64,000 nt of DNA from Corythucha ciliata (taxonomy: Eukaryota > Arthropoda > Insecta > Hemiptera > Tingidae): NCBI GenBank assembly GCA_038030265.1, contig CM075941.1, positions 5,952,001-6,016,000 on the forward strand. The letters are read 5' to 3'. The stretch's first letter is position 1. Each line of letters opens with the position of its first letter. Below the pieces are notes generated by a model. The model was not told where the DNA came from, ran no database searches, and worked only from the letters and a program-made list of their open reading frames with translations. Of this stretch, positions 57,580 through 64,000 are shown piece after piece. The position numbers and the translations under genes were made by a program.

Positions 57580-57831
57580 AATTGTTAGTAGAGTCGCTTA
57601 AACTACGAGGGTTAGTGGTTAAATCATGCAAAAGTCTGTAGCCGTAGGAGCCTACATCGTCTGTCTTCCCTCGTTGAGGTTCGTCAAGAACGGACCGGTT
57701 TCGGCTGCTCGCCATCTTCAGCATTTCGCCAGCTGAAGATGGCGAGCAGCCGAAACCGGTCCGTTCTTGACGAACCTCAACGAGGGAAGACAGACGATGT
57801 AGGCTCCTACGGCTACAGACTTTTGCATGAT
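57580..57831 (+). mobile_element. Palindromic 252-bp element, copy 2
   Basis: A 52-bp unpaired tail (AATTGTTAGTAGAGTCGC and on) is followed by a nearly perfect hairpin of about 200 bp centred near 57729. TGAACCAAAAATCTA is duplicated at 57565-57579 and 57832-57846. Plus strand near 57730 reads GCTGAAGATGG, CGAGCAG, CCGAAACCGGTC, the hammerhead-like core; the complement is in the other arm. Homologous to copy 1 at 5146-5394 in the opposite orientation. Confidence 0.75.
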
Positions 57832-57846
57832 TGAACCAAAAATCTA

Positions 57847-58647
57847 TTTGTTCATCAAACCTTGAAATAATTTGCAGTAGGTGCCTATCAACAATCTCTA
57901 CTACCAAACACGAAATTAATTTTTGAATTATCTACCAACCTCACCAACTAATTTTTGCAAAATAACTTCTCGCGGTAATTTCTCTTCAATAGTCGGCCAT
58001 GCACTTACAGCGAAATTCCACTTGCATAAAATTCTGCTCTGTGGCCGAGCATTTCCACTCGTTATTCACTGTTTACGCGTGATGATATAAATAAGAGAAG
58101 ACGGGTGGAAATGCTCGGCTCCAGAGCCAGTTATTTCCTCTCACAAAACGTGTTCTGTTCTACACACTTTATCCTCTTGAAATTTTGAACATGATAATGG
58201 CGCCACGCCAAACGGCACGATACGAGAAATGATTTGACCATGCGCCAACGTTTTATCCGTTCAAATGACAACAATCCTCTGTAAAATCCTCTCTATACCC
58301 ACACAAATTTGATATTTATATAGTTTTCTCTTGCCGTTCTTTCCTCTCCCGTGCGTCACAATTTACCGTGGGAAAAGTGTTTTCGGAAGCAAAATTTTCC
58401 TTCCCCGTTTTATACCTTCACGCTTTCCTCTGACTTTTCCACGTGCCACGATTTTTGAGAGGAAAGAAGAACGCAAGTTTTGATAAATTTTGATTATAAT
58501 ATAAATGTTAAATGAATTTAGGTAATTGTTTCATTATTTGACTAAAACATTCTTTTACTATTCAACAATAAAACTCTATCGCCCATCTTACAATAATGCT
58601 TTAAATGCTTGAAAAAAATAACGACCAATTATGGGCAAATGTAAATG
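57847..58647. other. Interior of the 6.3-kb element, right part
   Basis: Apart from an inverted pair at about 58042-58060 and 58107-58127 (GCCGAGCATTTCCACTCG and GGGTGGAAATGCTCGGC), no feature is recognised. Confidence 0.45.
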
Positions 58648-59207
58648 ACGGTAGAAAACGACGCTGAATTTGACTTACGTGTCTGTGTTTTTTTAGTTAA
58701 TTGGTTATTTCTCCTCGGGTAATCCGAGAAATAAGCGATTACTGCACGTCGTTTGAAGGCTCACCAAATGAGGAATTTTCCAATGAACGGAAAAAATAAT
58801 TTTATTAGACGGAAAGGTGAAAATCGCCTAACAACACATGTGTGAAAATACGAATAACAAGTTTCCTTCGGAAATCGGCTGCCTTACCACCGTCGATTTT
58901 GGATCATTTTATCCTTTTGATACCTCATTTTAAAGGACATTTTGTGCTCTTTCCAATGAGCTATTTACTTTTAGTCTAGCACCTGTTGATGAGCGCGAGG
59001 AGGGCATTTATCGGAAAAACATAGGGGTTAGTAGAAAGTACACAAAATGAGTTATATCTCGAAAGCAAAGCCGAATTTCGAAAATCGTCAAATAGTGAAC
59101 TTGATCGCAAATGACGTGTACCTAATGTCACCACATTTTCTCTGAGCATCTAATTTCCGAACACCCTGTATACATGTCCTGTGTTATTCCCTCTACCGCA
59201 GTGGCGT

Positions 59208-60720
59208 AGCTAGGAATTTGTCCTGGGGGGGGGGCGGATAAGATTGAAATCTCGTAAGGGTGAGGGGAGAGGGGTAATTTCACATTTTAGTCACCATTCC
59301 ACCCAGCCAGCAGCAAACTCTTGAATCCGGGCATCTTGATGGCCTCACCATAGCCTCAATCTCTCAGTTAAGGGCGATTTTTGGACCCTACCCGCAAATT
59401 AGCGCTTTTCTCACTTTTGGCCGAGTGTATCGTTGTTCTCAATTTCAGCCGCAGATTAGCCGTTTTGCCCCACCCCCTCCCATAGCCGTGAATTTGCGCA
59501 TTTTCTCAACTTTAGCAGCAAAGTTTCGTTTTTATTCCGTGAGCGATGTTTCTTAATTATCCACGAGTTTTGGCGTTTTCCTCAATTTTAGCAGCATATT
59601 ACCGATTTTTTAATTTTTTTCACCAGGGGATTAGCGATTTTCTCAGTTTTAGCTGGAAATTAACGTTTTTCTCAAGTGTTTTCACCAATCTTAACCGCAA
59701 AATAGGGGGATTTTTCACGAATTAGGATTTTTTTGTTTCACCATACGCAATGCATGAGCGATTTTTCTCAGTTTACTCGCGAATTAGCGGTTTCTTCGCC
59801 TATTGCCATAAATTGGCGCAGCCTGAAAAGTTGCCTTCAGAATCCCCAAATGGGCTTATATTCAGTTTTTGGCGCAAATTAGAATTTTTCTCAATTTCAA
59901 TCACGAATCAGCCCTTTTTTTAAATTGTAGCGGCGACGCGTCGTATAGCTTTTCAAACCTGTGAATTAGCGAATTTTCTCAATTTCAGTCACAAAACGGT
60001 GTTTAGCGCAATTATTAGCTGTAAATTGGTGATTTTTTCCATTTTTAGCCGCAAATTAGCAATTGTATCAATTTTTAGGCTTAAAATTGACCTTTTTCTA
60101 AATTTTGACCAGGCAGATTATTTAATTTTCTAAATATTACCCGCAAATTAGCGGTTTTTCACATTTTACCACCGCATTAGCAAAACTATATAACTTTTAT
60201 AGGTATATGTAGATTATTGCTTCTTTTCAGGCTTAAAATTAACCTTTTCAGGCTTAAAATTAACCTGAGAATTAGTGATGTTTCTCAATTTTAGCAGCTA
60301 ATTTTCGCTTTTTCTAAATTTTAGCAGCGTGGTAGCGTTTGCAACCCGTGCATTATCTACCGAGTTTTGTAAATTTTTGCCAAGAATTGGCGTTTGACTC
60401 AATTTAAGCTGCAAATCAGCATTTTTTCCCATTTTAAACTGAGAATTAGCACTTTTCCCCAATTTGAACCGAAAATAAACGTTTTTCTCTTAATTTTAGC
60501 TGCGCTAATTGGTGATTTTTCTCAATTTTTGCCGCGAAGTAGTGATTTTCTTCGTTTTGTATCTGCGAATTAACGTTTTTCAACAACTTTATATCTAGAA
60601 ATTGAAAATTAGCGATTTTCCCCAATTTCAGCTGTGAAACAGTGTTTTGTGCTAATTTTGCGGCCACTCAGCATCCTATTCCCTTTATCATATGCGAATG
60701 TGCGATTTTACGCCATTTCA
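59208..60720 (+). repeat. hAT-like end followed by 30-bp satellite-like array, plus orientation
   Basis: CAGTGGCGTAGCTAGGAATT with a following G-run at 59206-59236 resembles an hAT terminus without a partner. From about 59370 plus-oriented units (GAATTAGCGATTTTCTCAGT) run to 60640. Confidence 0.65.
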
Positions 60721-61180
60721 GCAGTGGCGGTGGAACCGGGGGGGCAGAAGGTGCGGCCACCCCTCCGAAATTTAGCCTGAGGGGGCGTCGCCTCCCCCCC
60801 CCCTTAGGCTTTAATGCCAATCTTATTCTATCCCGAAGACTGCACCCAAAGGTTCTTATTCTATCCTTTTCGCTTCTTATTCGAGGACCAAGACCGTCTC
60901 TCAGAAGAATTAGCACTTTTCTCCAATTTGAACCGAAAATAAACGTTTTTCTCTTAATTTTAGCTGCGCTAATTGGTGATTTTTTTCAATTTTTGCCGCG
61001 AATTAGTGATTTTCTTCAGTTTGTATCTGCAAATTAACGTTTTTTCACAACTTTACATCTGCGAATTGCAAATTAGCGATTCTTCCCAATTTCAGCTGTG
61101 AAATAGCGGTTTGTGCTAATTTTGCGGTCATTCAGCATCCTATTCCCTTTTTCAAACGCGAATGGGTGATTTTACGCCAT
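60442..61180 (+). repeat. Tandem duplication of about 280 bp
   Basis: 60442-60720 and 60908-61185 are alike (GAATTAGCACTTTTC.CCAATTTGAACC start, GCCATTTCAG end). The copies are separated by 60721-60907, which starts with an hAT-like CAGTGGCGGTGGAACC and contains G/C runs; this insert may be a truncated hAT-type element. Confidence 0.7.
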
Positions 61181-61660
61181 TTCAGTTGTGAATTTGCCAT
61201 TTTCGTCGAATTTTAACCTGAAAGCGTATTTTATTTGACAATATTATAGCGTATTTTCTCAACTTTAACCTCGGGGTTTGCTCAAATACAACACTTTTGC
61301 GTTGAGTTCCACAATTTATTCGAAGAATGGCCTCTGGAAGTTGCATTGCGAGACCACGAATCAGCGCTTTTTAGCAGCTATAGCGACGAATATTACCGAT
61401 TTTTGTCTGATAGAGGGTCTGGGGTGAACCTCCCCCCCCCCTCCGGACCTCGGTACTCTACTACGTTGGGTCTGAATTCCAAGGAAATAGCTGGACGTAC
61501 TCGGACCTTTTCTGGCGGCTTCAAATCCAGAAAATCTGCTAAACCTGTAACTTCAACGTGAAATGCTCAATTTTTGGCGACTTTATGGGGTTCTTCGTTA
61601 TGGTACTAGTGCTCCTTCGTTCGTATACTTGTAGCTCTGGAGGGGATCTATCCCCATATC
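61121..61660 (+). repeat. Dispersed repeat, copy 2
   Basis: Same family and orientation as 157-960. The right end has GCTCTGGAGGGGATCTATCCCC. The two copies lie about 61 kb apart, in intergenic and intronic settings. Confidence 0.65.
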
Positions 61661-62021
61661 CCTCCCCCGTACCTACGCCCCTGCTCTATCGGTGTCCACC
61701 TAGTGCACACACCGATCAAGAATTATATCGGACAGCATACCTCCCTTGACACTTTTGTACGCTCCCCTACTGCCACGAATAATTCCTCCCCCCCCCCCTG
61801 ATGAAGTTTTGAACTTTCCGCTCCTAGCATCAGGTGGACGCCGATGGCGTCCAACCCCCCTTGTAGACGCATTAAATTAGCCCCAGGGCGGCAAAAAGCC
61901 CTGCAGCTGAGTGTCGCCACTGCATGTTAATTAACTTGTTCAGAATTTGTTTTGTTTTGGTAATAATATTACTATTACCACCATCATTATCGTGAGTCTT
62001 TGTTAAACTGTTTTACATCAG

Positions 62022-62188
62022 GTGAAATGACCATAACCGCTCTCGAGCCGATTTCAACGCAAGGCCTCAACCTGCAAGACATGGACTCACTCATGGCTAG
62101 AACCTACGAGGTTATGTCCACAGAGTACGAAAGACTGAAAGACTCGATCAAAAAACGGTCGAATAACGTTCAAGCTGCGGGCAGCTAG
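62022..62188 (+). CDS. AGPAT: AGPAT terminal exon
   Basis: Codons continue from the exon ending at 43929 (G|GT). The sequence EMTITALEPISTQGLNLQD and MDSLMARTYEVMSTEYERLK matches the C-terminal pattern of AGPAT1/2 (a short beta strand, a P-x-x-T-x-GL turn, then two helices). It completes the protein at 283 residues. A stop (TAG) is at 62186-62188. A polyadenylation signal AATAAA is at 62625-62630. It could only belong to another gene if that gene also encoded an AGPAT tail. Confidence 0.88.
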
Positions 62189-62640
62189 ACCGAGATGAGA
62201 ATGTTTGACTTTTTAAATTAGTTCGGCCGTTGGCATACAAGCTGGTAATTTACGTCAAAAACATCAAGGTGAATGACTTATGACTCCCTTAAAACCGGCG
62301 AACCGTGGTAATTAGCGTACTCTTATCATTTTATTGGTTTTGGGCATTTCAATGGAGTTATGTCTACATGGAAAGATTGGCAGCCTACCCCGTCCTCCCT
62401 CTCACAACATTTACATTTTATATGATAAAATAAGTATGTTTTATTTTAAATAATCTTATATAAATTGTACTTTTTGACCTTTCTTAATCTTAAGCAAATA
62501 ATATATCGTAATATTAAAACCTGGATCTCGTAAACAGCTATAAGACACTTCCGTAAAGGCTTCGAAACTTTTAATTATTGTAGCTCGATCTTCGATCATG
62601 CCAGTCCTATTAATTTAAGAAATCAATAAAAAATAATAAT
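62189..62640 (+). other. AGPAT 3' UTR (putative)
   Basis: AT-rich sequence from the stop to the AATAAA at 62625-62630. The exact cleavage site is not defined. Confidence 0.5.
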
Positions 62641-63112
62641 GGGGAGTGGGAGGGTGACGAAAACCTGCCTTATTCTCATTGGGTAACCGATAAATCACTC
62701 AGTTTTAGAACAGAGTTGGGTCAGTTTCATTTACGAATTAATTTACGCGGTATAGAATAAATTTACTTGTTGTTCGGTGAAACGCAGTAAGATTTTCCTT
62801 TTTTTCCATTAAAAACGCCAAATCTTGACTAATATTGTGAAAAAAAAAAAAAAAAAACCAGAATGATGGCCAATCATAGCGTATCTTTGGTTGAAGTTCG
62901 CCGGACATTTATTCTGTCGCCCTTCGACTCTTCTGTCCCTTGTAAACGACCGTGATTTGGTGTGTGCGGGGGGTGCGGGGTGCTCATTTCTTATTACAAT
63001 TGTCGAGCCCTGCGGTGTGACGGTGGCGGTGCGGGCGCACCCGCCGTTGTCGAGCGGCGTTCTTTTATAATAAGGATCCTCCTTTCAAAAGAGGGAGGCG
63101 GTGGCGGCGGAG
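62641..63112. other. Intergenic, G/C-rich towards the right
   Basis: No gene is recognised. From 62960 the sequence becomes GC-rich with GGCGGT repeats, unlike the surroundings, in keeping with an upstream promoter region. Confidence 0.45.
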
Positions 63113-63311
63113 GAGTATATAGTGCCCATTCATTCGCACTGGTCCGTGTATTATCATCCTCTTTTTCTTTTTTTTTTTGTCTGTTTCGGTGTCGTTTAGT
63201 CATACGATTTCAACTGTTGTGGAATTATAAGATTAGTGTGACCTGTGACGGAGAGAGAGCTTGCGTGTCTAGTACAGTGGTGCGAATTAATGCTCTTTTG
63301 GGCATTTGAAC
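63113..63311 (+). promoter_or_regulatory. TATA promoter and 5' exon of a gene running off the right edge
   Basis: GAGTATATAGTG at about 63113-63124 is a good TATA box after a GC-rich tract. The following 190 bp, with a pyrimidine-rich part, end at a consensus donor, ACCA|GTAAGTACT, at 63312. No start codon with a convincing frame precedes the donor, so this would be a non-coding first exon. The downstream gene is outside the window. Confidence 0.4.
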
Positions 63312-64000
63312 CAGTAAGTACTTTTTAAAATAGTAGAATCGTTTGTTGAAGAAGAATTGCAGGAATTCAGCAAAATACCATAAAATGAGTGAAAACAATA
63401 AATCGTTTAAATCACCGGAATAGAATAAAACGTGCCCCCCGCCAAAGAAAGACGTCACATTAATATTAGACAGACATAGAGAAAAGACGCTTGAGTCATC
63501 AAAACCCACTTTCAATAACAATGTCACGCGATTTATAAAGCTTAGAAAGGGTAGACTAAAACTCATCATCGTTGAAAAATGTAGGTACTTAAACAATTTA
63601 TTGTAGAATACATAATGTATTCATAACTCTCCATTTCCGTCTCTCCTTCACGGCTGCGGTAAGGGTTGCCGGTCTCCCTTGTTCTTACCCAAACGACCGA
63701 ACGAATTTACGCATAATATGGTCCGTCTTTCTGTCCATGATAAAACATAAATCTATAAGAGCAGAGAAAATCAGAAGTGAACAAACCGAATAGAACGTTT
63801 TGTTGTGTGTTATCAGTGTTGTATTAAGCAATTACGTTTTCCTCAGTCGTTTAAACACGAGCATACCGCTTTTGTTTACACCAGCGCGTTCTTTTCTTAA
63901 TCAAATGAGGCGTTCTTGAACTCCCTTACTGGGCTTTTGACGCTTCAAACGTATACTTTTTTTTGTGGTGCTACCAGTCGCATTAAAGCAAATTATATTT
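63312..64000. other. Unassigned sequence, possibly an intron
   Basis: If the donor at 63312 is real this is the start of an intron. No other feature is recognised. Confidence 0.35.

Larger units (their letters stand above)
52893..59168. mobile_element. 6.3-kb element with 0.5-kb inverted arms
   Basis: Ends are CAGGGTGTTCGGAAATTAGA and its complement, with TATA (or TA) on both sides at 52889-52892 and 59169-59172. The inverted arms, 52893-53410 and 58648-59168, agree over about 520 bp with modest divergence. No transposase belonging to this element is recognised. A PIF/Harbinger element and a palindromic element have inserted between the arms. A related solo end (CAGGGTGTTCGAAAATTCCG) is at 49236. 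Confidence 0.75.
43930..62021 (+). other. AGPAT intron 4, 18.1 kb of nested repeats
   Basis: Donor GTACGT at 43930 and acceptor TTTTACATCAG ending 62021. Splicing joins G|GT to restore a glycine codon. All repeats and transposons listed between these points lie in this intron. The other introns of the gene are 70-141 bp. Confidence 0.85.

Noticed and set aside
63225..63596. 123-residue minus-strand frame near the right edge
   Set aside because: No recognisable domain or splice structure. It overlaps the putative promoter exon and has low-complexity hydrophobic composition expected by chance.

Overview
This is animal nuclear DNA from an unidentified invertebrate, most likely a protostome. The host genes are split by short introns (56-190 bp) with GT/AG borders, and the protein families are eukaryotic (C2H2 zinc-finger protein, AGPAT acyltransferase, THAP domain). 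The mobile DNA is typically metazoan: Gypsy, non-LTR, hAT, PIF/Harbinger and Ginger-like elements. I cannot name the species. The background is AT-rich, with many long poly-G/poly-C tracts, and there is a 500-base assembly gap at 21062-21561.

Only two host genes can be followed with confidence. A multi-exon C2H2 zinc-finger gene lies on the minus strand at 1646-3433, with its 5' exons missing. A 1-acylglycerol-3-phosphate acyltransferase (AGPAT) is on the plus strand. Four of its exons lie at 42956-43929, and its last exon is 18.1 kb downstream at 62022-62188. Splice phases match and the total is 283 codons. A THAP-like exon (28763-28957) and a TATA-type promoter with a 5' exon near the right edge (about 63113-63311) are weaker calls.

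Almost everything else is layered repeat. At 5062-12749 a Gypsy element (TSD CTAA) contains a second Gypsy-like element (6985-10120, TSD CCTTC) and, in its left LTR, a 249-bp palindromic element. From 12750 to 20460 there is a degenerate 30-bp satellite-like repeat in both orientations, a tRNA-derived SINE-like unit, and a 1.2-kb-arm inverted repeat. At 20464-25563 there are remnants of an unknown transposon-type protein and a minus-strand Gypsy whose gag is split by a Ginger-like DNA transposon (23086-25263, TSD TATA). At 28958-35035 an element with hAT-type ends and a perfect 8-bp TSD interrupts the THAP-like exon. Inside it are a foldback element, a LINE and a TTA-flanked MITE. From 35 to 42.9 kb there are 30-bp repeats, a minisatellite and small inverted repeats.

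The 18.1-kb AGPAT intron carries 30-bp repeats, four TTA/TAA-flanked MITEs or Harbinger-type elements, an hAT-type element (49844-50713), and a 6.3-kb element with 0.5-kb inverted arms (52893-59168) that holds a degraded PIF/Harbinger transposon. It also holds a second copy of the palindromic element (57580-57831). The palindromic element is the most unusual object here. The two arms of each copy agree with each other at positions where the two copies differ. Its short target duplications differ in length (9 and 15 bp). It also carries a hammerhead-like core similar to those described from Penelope-like retroelements.
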